NCBI GenBank assembly: GCA_024742485.1
Contig: JANSYK010000003.1
Location: 248,001-312,000 of the forward strand
Length of the DNA: 64,000 bases
Direction of reading: 5' to 3'
Origin: Alphaproteobacteria bacterium
GTDB taxonomy: Bacteria > Pseudomonadota > Alphaproteobacteria > Rhizobiales > Rhizobiaceae
Shown: piece by piece, positions 1 through 10,122 of the stretch
How positions within the stretch are numbered: position 1 is the stretch's first letter
Layout of the letters: each line of letters starts with the position of its first letter
The notes under the pieces: model-generated
The model's database searches: none
The model's input: the letters and a program-made list of their open reading frames with translations, nothing else
What the model was told of the DNA's origin: nothing
Made by a program: the position numbers and the translations under genes

Positions 1-379
1 TGACCAGGCTGGGCAGGCTCGCATGTGCAACGTAAAAGCCGCTGCTCAAATTCACCTCGATCACGTTCCGCCATTCTTCCGGATCCGTCGAGGCTGCGGT
101 GCCATATCGTTGAATTCCCGCATTGTGCGAGACCCAGTCAAGGCCACCAAATACACTGTTGGCGGTTGAGACCGCGTCCTGACAGGCATGGGGGTTTGCG
201 ACGGAGCCGATGACTGTTTCCACCCGGCAGCCCGTTTGTCGCAATTCACCGGCCACGGCTTCGAGCGGGTCGCCCGCAATATCAAGCAGAACCAGATCGG
301 CTCCAGACTGCGCCAGTCGCCTGGCCACAGCCTCACCAATTCCCATCGATGCACCGGTGACAAGCGCCACGGTCATCAT
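1..379 (-). CDS. SDR family oxidoreductase, truncated by window start (C-terminal part missing)
   Basis: Reverse-strand reading from ATG at 379 gives MMTVALVTGASMGIGEAVARRLAQSGADLVLLDIAG...NAGIQRYG, with the Rossmann TGxxxGIG motif; open to the window edge. Confidence 0.8.
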   Translation of the reverse strand, partial: MMTVALVTGASMGIGEAVARRLAQSGADLVLLDIAGDPLEAVAGELRQTGCRVETVIGSVANPHACQDAVSTANSVFGGLDWVSHNAGIQRYGTAASTDPEEWRNVIEVNLSSGFYVAHASLPSLV

Positions 380-620
380 CTGTCCTCCCGACTGATCACC
401 TGGTAGTACGACTACCATGTTAGTTGTATTAGTATGCGGTATTGGCGGGAGTCAAGCGGGCCGGATGTGGAAAAAGTCTGTCGGGTACTCAAAAGCATTT
501 CAGGCAGATAGGTCTGATCGGTGTTCGCGCAGGAACGGGTTCCCATGGCAATCGTGAAACCGACCTACAGCGACCGCCTGTCTGTAATTCCTGTTTGCAA
601 AAGTGCAGGCAACGTGAAGA

Positions 621-1559
621 TCAAGCCTTTGCCATTCGATCCGCTGTGTTTGTTTGTTGCCCTGGCAAATGACCCTTGAGTAAACGGTTGAGCAGCTTGA
701 TGCCTGCCAACTCGGACGTGCTCCTGCGGAACGCCATACCTGTGTCAAAACCCCAGATCGGCTCGCTGAGTTTGATCTCGGTCAGATTTCGTGATTCAGC
801 CTCTGGGTGCAGAGTGTCTGCGGTATACACCAGCAGGTCGGATGAGCCGGCAATCGAAAACATGGTAACAAGAGAACTGAGGCGCAATGCAACTCGGGGC
901 AGCGGTAGACCCCGCGAATGAAAATAGTAATTGAGATGCTCTAAACCCTTCTGGTCGTTCGTGAAACTCGTCCAGTCATATTTGCAGAGCAAGTCGGGTT
1001 TGACGGGAGTATGGGACACCAGAGGGTGTGATGTGCTGGCAAACACGGTCATGTCCGACCATCCCACACGAGTGACGGCGATTTCATCACTTTCGTCGAT
1101 ATCATGCAGGGAGCCGAGCCAAACGTCGATGTCGCCGTCTATGAGTTGTGGCAGGAGATGATCCGTGACACCGGTTTGCACTTCGATATCAATGTTCGGA
1201 TAAACAGCGCGAAATCCAGCAAGTAAAGTCGGAAACACGCTCAGGCTCCAGGCCGGACCCACGCCAATTCTCACCAATCCTCCCGAGCCCTCGGTCAAAG
1301 CTGCGATCTCGGTTTCGACAAAGCGCGCCTCGTTGACAATGTTCTGTGCATGTTGACGTAGCATGTGCGCGAATTCTGTCGGGCGGACGCCATCTGGTGT
1401 CCGTTTGAAGAGCGGCATGCCGATATGGTTCTCCAATTTGCCGATGCTTTTGGAAATGGCCGGTTGGGTGACGTGAACCACCTCCGCAGCGGCCCGAAGG
1501 TTTCGATAATCATAAGCGGCGATAAAATGCGAGAGTGCACGCGCGTAAAGGATTTCCAT
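621..1559 (-). CDS. LysR family transcriptional regulator
   Basis: N-terminal HTH (RNLRAAAEVVHVTQPAISKSIGKLENHIGMPLFKRTPDGVRPT) and LysR-length effector domain; divergent from the TctC gene. Confidence 0.9.
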   Translation of the reverse strand: MEILYARALSHFIAAYDYRNLRAAAEVVHVTQPAISKSIGKLENHIGMPLFKRTPDGVRPTEFAHMLRQHAQNIVNEARFVETEIAALTEGSGGLVRIGVGPAWSLSVFPTLLAGFRAVYPNIDIEVQTGVTDHLLPQLIDGDIDVWLGSLHDIDESDEIAVTRVGWSDMTVFASTSHPLVSHTPVKPDLLCKYDWTSFTNDQKGLEHLNYYFHSRGLPLPRVALRLSSLVTMFSIAGSSDLLVYTADTLHPEAESRNLTEIKLSEPIWGFDTGMAFRRSTSELAGIKLLNRLLKGHLPGQQTNTADRMAKA

Positions 1560-1595
1560 TTCGCCTCATTCCTTTTTGTTATCGATAGGACAGTA

Positions 1596-1630
1596 TTTGA
1601 AATTGGATTTTATCGAAAGTGAATTTCAAA
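1596..1630. promoter_or_regulatory. Inverted repeat in LysR/tctC intergenic region (TTTGAAATT-N17-AATTTCAAA)
   Basis: Perfect 9-bp inverted repeat read directly between divergent starts at 1559 and 1708. Confidence 0.45.
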
Positions 1631-1707
1631 ATGGCAGTCAGACAGAAACTTGGTAGTCGGAATTCTTCCAAACTGCCTTGCTTGGAAAACCTGCCAGGGA
1701 GGAAAAA

Positions 1708-2703
1708 ATGGCAAAAAATGGATTAAAGATGTTGCTGACCGCCGGTGCGTTTGCACTGGCCGGTATTGCACCGGCCAAGGCCGAATTTCCTGAGCGGCAA
1801 GTGCAGGTTATCTTCCCCTGGTCACCCGGCGTTGCCTATGCCGTGTCACAAGTTGTGGCGGACCGCATGGGCAAGGAACTGGGTCAGACGATGCCGGTTA
1901 ATTCGGTCACTGGCGCCAGCGGCGTCAAGGCAGCGCTCAACGTCCTCAACTCACCGGCAAATGGCTACAAGGTTTTTGACGGCTATGTTGCCCCGATCCT
2001 GTTTGCGCCGTTGCTTGGGAAGACCCCTTTCCAGTGCGAGGATTTCGAACCCCTATACGGCGTCGGATCCAACGGCTTTGCCATCGGTGTCCGCAAGGAT
2101 GACGATCGCTTTCCCGACCTGCCGGCTCTCATCAGCATGGCAAAGGAAAATCCGGGCACGCTAAAATATTCGGGCGCCGCCGACATTAGTATTCCCCACA
2201 TGGTTGCCGCCCTGATGCTGAAGAATGCCAACGCACCAGCCCGCTCGGTTCCCTACAATGATACCGGCGAGGGGTGGAAGGATTTCATTTCCGGAGAATT
2301 GGATTTCATGGTTCTGAACTCCGGCAACTACAAGGCAAACAAGGATGATATTCGTGTTCTTGCCGTCATGAGCGACCGCCCGATGTCGGAAAACGGGATA
2401 CCGGGTCCGTTGCCTAAGGATTATGGGATCGAATTGGGCGTTGAAGGGCTGGCCGCTGTTGGCTGGAACTGGTGGGTTGTCAAAAAGGGTACACCGCCCG
2501 AAGCGCTCGATAAATTGCGAAGCGCCATGAAGGCGGCACTCGACGATCCGGCTACCCAACAGAAAATCAACGACCTTGGCTTTACACCATTGCCGCCCGA
2601 AACTTTCAATCCCGGCTTTTATACGGAAAACTGCAGGAGGGTGCGAAGCCAGCTTGAGGCGGGTATGGAAGCAATCAAGTGGGAAAAGGAAGTCACGCGT
2701 TAG
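1708..2703 (+). CDS. tctC: Tripartite tricarboxylate transporter substrate-binding protein (TctC/Bug family)
   Basis: Signal peptide, then FPERQVQVIFPWSPGVAYAVSQVVADRMGKELGQ...; followed by TctB- and TctA-like ORFs. Confidence 0.88.
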   Translation: MAKNGLKMLLTAGAFALAGIAPAKAEFPERQVQVIFPWSPGVAYAVSQVVADRMGKELGQTMPVNSVTGASGVKAALNVLNSPANGYKVFDGYVAPILFAPLLGKTPFQCEDFEPLYGVGSNGFAIGVRKDDDRFPDLPALISMAKENPGTLKYSGAADISIPHMVAALMLKNANAPARSVPYNDTGEGWKDFISGELDFMVLNSGNYKANKDDIRVLAVMSDRPMSENGIPGPLPKDYGIELGVEGLAAVGWNWWVVKKGTPPEALDKLRSAMKAALDDPATQQKINDLGFTPLPPETFNPGFYTENCRRVRSQLEAGMEAIKWEKEVTR

Positions 2704-2748
2704 ACGATAGAAAAACACATGAGACAATTGGTCGGGAATTATTGAGAA

Positions 2749-3237
2749 ATGAACCAGAAACTCGGCAAATTGGCATTTCTAGCCCTCCTTCTGTGTATCC
2801 CGCTTTTTGTGTTTTACGATATTGCAACGCGCTTTGCGGCAGAGGGAGTGGCCAGCGGGAGTGCGGAAAACAATGCTGCGATGTATCCTCGGCTCGTGGC
2901 ATTGTTGTTGCTGTTTCTGATTTTGATCCAGGGTGCCAGGACACTGATGGATCGGTCAGACAGTGCTGGTCGGGGTGCAAATCTGTCTTTGGCAGCCCTC
3001 ACCAAATACCGCCGGAGTGTGGCGGTCTTCTTTCTGTTTTTGTTGTATTTGTCGGCATTTCGCTGGTTTGGTTTCATGATCGCGACGCCATTGTTTCTCG
3101 TCAGTGTGCAGTTCGTCCTCGGCTACCGCAATGTCATCGCGACGGTGTTTTACTCAGGAGGAGTAACCATCGCGATCTGGTTTGCCTTCTCAAAAGTCCT
3201 CAACCTTGTTTTGCCGGCCGGCGACTATTTCGGGTGA
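2749..3237 (+). CDS. tctB: Tripartite tricarboxylate transporter TctB family small membrane protein
   Basis: 162 aa, four predicted hydrophobic segments, between TctC and TctA. Confidence 0.82.
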   Translation: MNQKLGKLAFLALLLCIPLFVFYDIATRFAAEGVASGSAENNAAMYPRLVALLLLFLILIQGARTLMDRSDSAGRGANLSLAALTKYRRSVAVFFLFLLYLSAFRWFGFMIATPLFLVSVQFVLGYRNVIATVFYSGGVTIAIWFAFSKVLNLVLPAGDYFG

Positions 3238-3244
3238 TGGAATA

Positions 3245-4732
3245 GTGTTTGATCTCACATGGTTTCCGGTTGGATTGTCCCAGATTGCCTTCACGGCATT
3301 GGGTGTCTTCATCGGAATTGTCATCGGTGTCCTGCCGGGCCTTGGTCCACTGCTCGGCATGGTCCTGTTGACGCCATTTGCGATGTATATGGAGCCGGTC
3401 GCCGGCCTATCTCTTCTGCTTGGGGTCTTCGTGGGTGGTACATTTGGTGGTGCTGTCACTGCAATTCTTCTTCGAATTCCCGGGACGCCGATTGCCGCAG
3501 CAACGCTTCTTGACGGCTATCCCATGGCGGTTCAGGGAAGGGATCGCGAGGCTCTTGGTCTGGCTGTTTCGGCGTCAGCGATTGGCGGCGTAATTGGTGG
3601 ACTTTATCTTGTGTTTGGAGTGCCTGTTCTGGCAAGCTTAGCACTCAGATTTGCGCCACCCGAGTATTTTGCACTCGCAGCCGCCGGAATCGTCTGCATT
3701 GCCGTTGTGTCGCGCGGCTCCACAATCAAGGGCCTGATAGTTGGTTGTATTGGCTTGCTTATTGCGACCATTGGCATCGACCCATTTGCTTTTTTCTATC
3801 GCTTCAACGTCGATACACAATGGCTGATCGGCGGTGTTGGAATCGTGCCACTCGTACTTGGCCTCTTTGCTGTCAGCGAGATGCTCGCGCAGATTCAGGC
3901 GGGAAATCTCAACACAAGTGCTGGTGTGCGTAGCATCAGAATACCCCCATCGGCCATTTTGGATACCTTGAAAAGCGGCATCAATGTTATCCGTTCCAGT
4001 ACGATTGGCACATTCATCGGTGCCTTGCCGGGTGCCGGATCTGTGATTGCAGCATTTGTCTCCTATGCAGCAGCCAAGGCAGCCGCGAAAGACCCAGACA
4101 GTTTCGGCAAGGGTAATCCCGACGGGGTCATTGCAACTGAAGCCTCAAACAATGCTTGCTGCGGCGGAACTTTGATCCCTTCATTGGCCTTGGCACTTCC
4201 CGGTGACCCGTGCACTGCGGTTCTTCTTGCTGCCATATTGCTGCTGGGTTTCATTCCCGGGCCGCAACTGTTTACAGACTCGCCGGACCTGATCAGCGGG
4301 ATCTTCTCCTCATACATGGTTGCCAATGTCTTTCTGCTCTTTTTCGGTCTCTTTCTGGTGCCGGTTTTTGTCTGGTTTGTGAATATCCGGAGGGTCTTCT
4401 TGGTGCCCGCGATACTCGTCCTTTGTGTGGTCGGTTCGTACGGCGTCACCAATTCGGCACAGGATCTTTGGTTCATTCCGATCTTCGCCGTGCTCGCGCT
4501 GGTTTTGCTGAAGTTTGACTATCCCTTGGCACCTCTGACAATTGCGCCGGTACTCGGACCAATACTGGAAGAGAATTTTCGCCGTTCCCTCATTATGTCA
4601 GCGGACGATTATTCGATCTTTCTGACGCGCCCGATTTGTACAACCATTCTGGTTGTCAGCGCGGCTGCTCTCTTCCTGTCGTTGCTTCCTGAAAATGCTC
4701 TCAAACGTTTCGCCAAAAGGGGGACCAATTGA
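3245..4732 (+). CDS. tctA: Tripartite tricarboxylate transporter permease TctA
   Basis: Polytopic; TctA motifs GVLPGLGPLLGMVLLTPFAMYMEPVAGLSLLLGVFVGGTFGG and GALPGAGSVIAAFVSYAAAK. GTG start at 3245 preferred over the upstream ATG at 3182. Confidence 0.9.
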   Translation: MFDLTWFPVGLSQIAFTALGVFIGIVIGVLPGLGPLLGMVLLTPFAMYMEPVAGLSLLLGVFVGGTFGGAVTAILLRIPGTPIAAATLLDGYPMAVQGRDREALGLAVSASAIGGVIGGLYLVFGVPVLASLALRFAPPEYFALAAAGIVCIAVVSRGSTIKGLIVGCIGLLIATIGIDPFAFFYRFNVDTQWLIGGVGIVPLVLGLFAVSEMLAQIQAGNLNTSAGVRSIRIPPSAILDTLKSGINVIRSSTIGTFIGALPGAGSVIAAFVSYAAAKAAAKDPDSFGKGNPDGVIATEASNNACCGGTLIPSLALALPGDPCTAVLLAAILLLGFIPGPQLFTDSPDLISGIFSSYMVANVFLLFFGLFLVPVFVWFVNIRRVFLVPAILVLCVVGSYGVTNSAQDLWFIPIFAVLALVLLKFDYPLAPLTIAPVLGPILEENFRRSLIMSADDYSIFLTRPICTTILVVSAAALFLSLLPENALKRFAKRGTN

Positions 4733-6252
4733 TGAAAGTCGTATTCTTGTTGTTTGATTCTCTCAATCGCAAGGCCCTTGGTCACTATGGCGGAGCAACG
4801 GCAACACCCAATTTCGACCGGCTTGCGCAAAGGGCCGTTACCTTTGACAATCACTACACGGGCAGCCTGCCCTGTATGCCGGCACGAAGGGATCATCATA
4901 CCGGGAGGTACGGCTTTTTCCATTCGTCCTGGGGGCCGCTCGAACCGTTCGACAATTCCTATTCGCGGTTGTTGAGAGCCAATCTCGATACCTATTGCCA
5001 CCTGATCACCGACCATCTGCACTATTTTGAAGATGGCGGCCTTTGCTATCACACGAGCTTTGACACATGGGTCAATATTCGCGGCCAGGAATACGATCCC
5101 TGGAAACCGTCGCTTAATCCGGATCTGGAGAAGTTTCGCCGAACATATGACAGTCGGCACTATGATTTCAGCAATTCCGCCCGAAGCCGACACAAGCTGC
5201 AGCATGCTGTCAATCGCGAATGGATATCAAAGGAGGCCGAGTTTCCGCTTCCTCAGTGTTTTGCCGAGGCATTCGAATTTCTCGATGCAGCCCGCGGAGC
5301 CGATAACTGGCTGCTGCAACTTGAGTGTTTTGATCCGCACGAGCCATTTCATGTGCCCGAGCGTTTTGCTCGGACGTATGACACCGGGTATGACGGCATG
5401 GTTTTGGATTGGCCCACCTATTCGCGGGTTTCCGAAACGGAATCCGAAATCCGTGAAATTCGCGCCAAATATGCGGGTCTTGTCGCCATGTGCGATGACT
5501 ATCTTGGCCGATTGCTGGATCGATTTGATGCAGAAAACGCCTGGGACGACACCGTTCTCATCACAACGACCGATCATGGGTACCTCCTTTCGGAACACGA
5601 CTGGTGGGCAAAGGTCAAAATGCCGCAATATCAGGAGATCTCCCACATCCCGCTGATGGTCTATCATCCGGAATTCAAGAGCTGCGGCGGTGAGCGCCGA
5701 TCCGCACTGACATCTGCAATCGACATTCTCCCAACATTAACGGAGATGTACGGGCTTGAAAGTCCACCGGAAGCAACGGGAAAAAGCTTGATGCCTTTGC
5801 TCGCGCAGGATTGCGGGCACCATGAAGTGGCGCTCTCCGGCGTATTCGGCGGTCCGATCCTCATTACTGATGGCGACTATGCCTTCCACTACCGCCCAAA
5901 ATGGCTCGATAGCACAAACCTCCATGAATACAGGCTGTTGCCGATGCATATGCGCGGTCCCTTTTCGTTGCAGGAACTGCGTCACATGGAACTGGTGGAA
6001 CCATTCAGCCACACCAAAGGCGTATCGGTTTTGAAGATCAAGGCGCGCGATGATTCCATGCGCGTTCCGAACCATGATGGAGATGGCTTCGAGGACACTG
6101 AAACAAGGCTCTATGATCTTCGCAAGGACCCCGGCGAGTTGCATCCGATTCGAGACGAAGATGTGGAACGACGGCTGTTGCGCGCGCTGGGAAAGGTCAT
6201 GTTGGAGCACGACGCTCCAAAGGAAATGATGCAAAGGTTCGACTTGTCATGA
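4729..6252 (+). CDS. Sulfatase (alkaline phosphatase superfamily), Cys-type
   Basis: N-terminal DSLNRKALGHYGG, CMPARR (C-x-P-x-R formylglycine motif), TTDHG; no signal peptide; overlaps TctA stop by 4 bp. Confidence 0.88.
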   Translation: MMKVVFLLFDSLNRKALGHYGGATATPNFDRLAQRAVTFDNHYTGSLPCMPARRDHHTGRYGFFHSSWGPLEPFDNSYSRLLRANLDTYCHLITDHLHYFEDGGLCYHTSFDTWVNIRGQEYDPWKPSLNPDLEKFRRTYDSRHYDFSNSARSRHKLQHAVNREWISKEAEFPLPQCFAEAFEFLDAARGADNWLLQLECFDPHEPFHVPERFARTYDTGYDGMVLDWPTYSRVSETESEIREIRAKYAGLVAMCDDYLGRLLDRFDAENAWDDTVLITTTDHGYLLSEHDWWAKVKMPQYQEISHIPLMVYHPEFKSCGGERRSALTSAIDILPTLTEMYGLESPPEATGKSLMPLLAQDCGHHEVALSGVFGGPILITDGDYAFHYRPKWLDSTNLHEYRLLPMHMRGPFSLQELRHMELVEPFSHTKGVSVLKIKARDDSMRVPNHDGDGFEDTETRLYDLRKDPGELHPIRDEDVERRLLRALGKVMLEHDAPKEMMQRFDLS

Positions 6253-6304
6253 TTGTCTGAGCCTTTGCCTGCCCGACACATTCGGCGGCTGCCGGTCGGG
6301 CGGG

Positions 6305-6337
6305 GGAGACGGCGTACCAATGTCATACGCCGTCTCC
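6305..6337. terminator. Bidirectional hairpin between convergent sulfatase and 5'-nucleotidase genes
   Basis: GGAGACGGCGTA-N9-TACGCCGTCTCC, perfect 12-bp stem. Confidence 0.7.
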
Positions 6338-6357
6338 GTCCATCGTGCGAAGCGGCG

Positions 6358-7878
6358 CTACATGCCCTTGATGCGTCCTTCGACCTTGGCGTTGACCGCA
6401 CCGGCGGCGCGGATATAGGCCATGACATCATTGGCCATCAGCTTGCCGTCGAGATCGCCCAGCAGCACCTTGCCGCCGCGCAACACGGTGTAGCCGTCGC
6501 CACCGCCGGCCATGTAGTCATTGGTCGCCAGCTTGTACATTGCCGCATCATCCAGAGGACCGTCGCCAACCATGATTTCGACGACACGTTCACCGGCCGG
6601 TTTTGAGGCATCATAGGTGAAGCTCATGCCGGATACATGCGGGAAACGTCCGGCGGAGTTTTCCACCTGGCTCACGCCGTTTTCGAGCGCCTTGCGGATG
6701 GTCGCTCCATCCACTTCCAGCAATAGCGTCTTGTTGCCGAAGGGCAGTTCCGTCAAGATATGACGACGGGTCAGGGTTGAGCCGGCATCATATTGTGTAT
6801 TGCCGCGAATGCCGCCACCATTGGTAATGGCGACATCTGCGCCGACAGCCTGCCGCATGGCATCGCTGATCAGATTGCCGACCGCGGTTTCACCTGTGCG
6901 GACCGAAGCCTTGCGGGTATCCAGCTCGGTGTCGGTTGTCCCAAGCGAAACATCCAGTTCCTTCGACAGCAGTTCCTCATATCCGGCAACCTTCTTCATC
7001 GTTTCGGGATCAGGCTCAGTTTCGGCCGTATCCATGATCCGGAAATTCGGATGCCAGCGGACACGCCGATTGCCGCGGCTTTCACCAACCGAAATGGCAA
7101 GATCGACAGCGGTCATGTAATTGCCGTCTTCGGACGATTCCACCATCGCCTTGCGGCCATCGTAGAACAGCATCAGATCATGATCGTCGCCCGTCAAGAT
7201 GATGTCGAATGCGCCGGAATCGAACATCTCGCGGTCAACCTGGCGGTTTGCATGGGTTGCGGCGACAATGATGTCTGCTCCGGCTTCACGCAACTCCTTG
7301 GCCTTGGCAATTCCGGTTTCGGTTGCCGATGTAAACTTCAGATCTCCCGGATTGGACTTCACCGGAGAATCATCGGCCGTCAATCCGACAACGCCGATCT
7401 TCACGCTGTTCATCGGATCGCTTTCGTCGCCATAGGTCAGCATCATCGTGTCTTTGATACCGTCAATGGCGCTGCCATCCGGATTGCGCAGATTGGCGGC
7501 AAGGATATTGCCCTTCAGGGCCTTCATCCGCTCGTAGAAAATCTCCTTGCCGAAATCGAATTCATGGTTGCCCGGGATGAAGATGTCCAGCGGGACCACA
7601 TTCAGCAATTCGACCATGTGTTCACCCTGGTCGAATCCCGAAAGCAGCGACGGCGAGATCGTATCGCCGGCATGGACATAAACCAGATTGCCGCCCTTTG
7701 CCCGCTCACTGCGAGCCAGCGCATTGGCGCGGGCGACACCGCCGCGCTTGTCGTCATGCATCTTGTAGATATCGTTGACCAGCAAAAAGGTAACGTCGAA
7801 GTCCGCAGCAATGGCGGATGACAGGGTTGCGAGCGCAAAGGCCGCAGCCAGGGCCGTCCGTTTCATCAGTTTTATCAT
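6358..7878 (-). CDS. Periplasmic 5'-nucleotidase / bifunctional UDP-sugar hydrolase-like metallophosphatase
   Basis: Signal peptide; VNDIYKMHDD, HAGDTISPS, GNHEFDFG, ATHANR, ITNGGGIRGN motifs of the UshA family. Confidence 0.88.
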   Translation of the reverse strand: MIKLMKRTALAAAFALATLSSAIAADFDVTFLLVNDIYKMHDDKRGGVARANALARSERAKGGNLVYVHAGDTISPSLLSGFDQGEHMVELLNVVPLDIFIPGNHEFDFGKEIFYERMKALKGNILAANLRNPDGSAIDGIKDTMMLTYGDESDPMNSVKIGVVGLTADDSPVKSNPGDLKFTSATETGIAKAKELREAGADIIVAATHANRQVDREMFDSGAFDIILTGDDHDLMLFYDGRKAMVESSEDGNYMTAVDLAISVGESRGNRRVRWHPNFRIMDTAETEPDPETMKKVAGYEELLSKELDVSLGTTDTELDTRKASVRTGETAVGNLISDAMRQAVGADVAITNGGGIRGNTQYDAGSTLTRRHILTELPFGNKTLLLEVDGATIRKALENGVSQVENSAGRFPHVSGMSFTYDASKPAGERVVEIMVGDGPLDDAAMYKLATNDYMAGGGDGYTVLRGGKVLLGDLDGKLMANDVMAYIRAAGAVNAKVEGRIKGM

Positions 7879-8106
7879 TCTTTTTCTCCCAGTTCTGTTT
7901 CCTCGGTGCGTCGGTGTTTCGGCGGCCGCACCGATGAACCGACAATGTTACACCTTCATGACTACAGGTCATCCACTATTTTGGTGGCCATGCACTGTTT
8001 TGCATCTGGCATCGATCGGATATTCGCTTCCCCGAAAATCGGACAATCACCACAGAAATCAGCAGCTTGTACGGGTCACCTGAATCACTTTGTCAGGCGT
8101 GGCGGT

Positions 8107-8835
8107 TCAACCGACTTCACTGGCATTGTCTGCCGGCATCCAGCCGCCACCGTCGCGCCTGATCAGCAGCGGACTTGCGAAGACACCGATCACACGCTCC
8201 ACCAGGGCCGGGTCATGGGCGCGCAGGGCGTCTTGCCAGCGCGCGGTTTGCAGCATTGCACATCCGATGAGGTCCGGTTTCACGCCGCATTTTTCGAGCA
8301 GGCGGCACCCGGCGACAATGGAGGCTCCGGTGCTGAGAACGTCATCCACCAGAAGGATGGAACGGTCCTGCAGCAGAGGCTGCAAGCGCGGGTCCAGGTA
8401 AAGGTGTTTTTGCTGATCGGGGCTGGTGACCGACCGCATCGGCACCGACAGCTCGTCATCGTACCAGAACTTCCTGGATGTGCTCAGCGCAACATATCGG
8501 GTATGGCCAAGGCGCCGCGCGGTTTCCTGCGCTAGTGCCAGACCGAGGGTCGGCAGGGCCACGATCACGTCAGGCCTGTAGGCGCGAACCCGACCGGCAA
8601 GGTCATCGGCCAGGGTTTCGAGCACCGACAGGCTTGCCTGATTGATGATCAGCGATGCCAATGCTTCGCCGCTTTCGGCGCGCTTCCGGATCGGTAGGGC
8701 CAACTGTCGGCCATCTGAAAGCTGTGCCGGAAAGAAATCTCCAAATCCTGCTTTCGGCGCGACGTCATAGGTTCCGGCCGGGACGATTTCCTGCCAGAAA
8801 TCTTCGGGTCGGCCACCATATTCCAAAGGCTTCAT
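8107..8835 (-). CDS. Phosphoribosyltransferase domain protein
   Basis: ILLVDDVLSTGASIVAGCRLLE PRPP-binding motif; start MKPLEYGGRPEDFW at 8835. Confidence 0.82.
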   Translation of the reverse strand: MKPLEYGGRPEDFWQEIVPAGTYDVAPKAGFGDFFPAQLSDGRQLALPIRKRAESGEALASLIINQASLSVLETLADDLAGRVRAYRPDVIVALPTLGLALAQETARRLGHTRYVALSTSRKFWYDDELSVPMRSVTSPDQQKHLYLDPRLQPLLQDRSILLVDDVLSTGASIVAGCRLLEKCGVKPDLIGCAMLQTARWQDALRAHDPALVERVIGVFASPLLIRRDGGGWMPADNASEVG

Positions 8836-8935
8836 TGATTTCAGATTCCCGAACAAGGGGTTTAATTGGGGGTACAGCGAGTGTTTTGGTTGGTATAAGC
8901 GGCCATCGCGTTCATGGTAAGGGATCCAATCACAG

Positions 8936-10120
8936 ATGTTGATCGATTTGCAGTCCGACGACGAACTGGCTTTTCTCACAGCGGTTCGGCGCGATCTGCA
9001 CGCCCACCCGGAACTGGGGTTCGAAGAGGAGCGAACAGCCAGGGTCGTTGCCGAGATTCTGGCCGATGCCGGCATTGCAGTCCATCGCGGATTGGGGAAA
9101 ACCGGCGTTGTGGGAACGCTTTCCTGCGGGACAGGCGAGGGGACGATCGCCCTGCGGGCCGATATGGACGCTTTGGCGATGCCCGAAACGGCTGACCGTC
9201 CCTACAAGTCGACGATCGACGGCAAAATGCACGCCTGTGGTCACGATGGCCACACAACAATGCTGCTCGGCGCGGCACGCCATCTTGCCAGAACACGCGA
9301 TTTTTCCGGAACCGTGCATTTCATCTTTCAACCGGCAGAAGAAGGGCGGGGTGGTGCCCGGCGCATGGTCGAGGATGGCCTGTTCGATCTGTTTCCCAGC
9401 GATGCGGTCTTCGGATTGCACAATATGCCGGGTCTGGCCGTCAATGAGATGGCGGTCGTGGCCGGTCCGCAGCTTGCCAGTTCGGATTCCTGGACCGTGA
9501 CCATGCGGGGTATCGGCACCCACGGCGCAAAGCCGCACCTTGGCCGTGATGCGGTGACGGCAAGTGGACATTTCCTCAGCGCCTTGCAAACCATCGTCGG
9601 CCGTGTCGTGGACCCGCTCCAGCCGGCCGTCGTCAGCGCCTGTTCGCTGCGGGCCGGTGATCCCGAAGCGCTCAATGTCATTCCCGACACGGTGGAGATT
9701 GGGGGAACGGCCCGGGCCTATTCGCCAGAAGTCAGAGACCAATTGGAATCGGAGATTGGTCGCCTGTGCGACGGGATTGCGCGCACCTTCGATCTGAAGG
9801 CGGACTACCGCTACATTCGCCGCATTCCGCCGGTTGTCAACCACCCGGATTCTGCGGCAGATGCATTGAGGGTTGCTCGGGATGTGTGCACTGGCAGTGT
9901 TCGCACCGATTTTGCACCGTCGACGGCGGGCGATGACTTTGCCTTTTTGAACCAGGATATTCCCGGCGCCTATGTCTGGCTCGGCAACGGGCCGGCGGTC
10001 GATGGCGCGCTGCATCACAATACTGCCTATGATTTCAACGACGATGCCATCTCGACAGGTGTCAGTTTCTGGGTTCGTCTGGTTGAACAGCAACTCGGCG
10101 GCAATGGCACAGCCACCTGA
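8936..10120 (+). CDS. M20 family amidohydrolase (hippurate hydrolase-like)
   Basis: RRDLHAHPELGFEEERTA, ALRADMDALAM, HACGHDGHTTMLLGAA, FQPAEEGRGGARRMVEDG motifs. Confidence 0.92.
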   Translation: MLIDLQSDDELAFLTAVRRDLHAHPELGFEEERTARVVAEILADAGIAVHRGLGKTGVVGTLSCGTGEGTIALRADMDALAMPETADRPYKSTIDGKMHACGHDGHTTMLLGAARHLARTRDFSGTVHFIFQPAEEGRGGARRMVEDGLFDLFPSDAVFGLHNMPGLAVNEMAVVAGPQLASSDSWTVTMRGIGTHGAKPHLGRDAVTASGHFLSALQTIVGRVVDPLQPAVVSACSLRAGDPEALNVIPDTVEIGGTARAYSPEVRDQLESEIGRLCDGIARTFDLKADYRYIRRIPPVVNHPDSAADALRVARDVCTGSVRTDFAPSTAGDDFAFLNQDIPGAYVWLGNGPAVDGALHHNTAYDFNDDAISTGVSFWVRLVEQQLGGNGTAT

Positions 10121-10122
10121 AC

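Noticed and set aside
6793-7821. 342-aa plus-strand ORF opposite the 5'-nucleotidase
   Set aside because: Antisense artefact; composition atypical and the opposite strand has full catalytic motifs.
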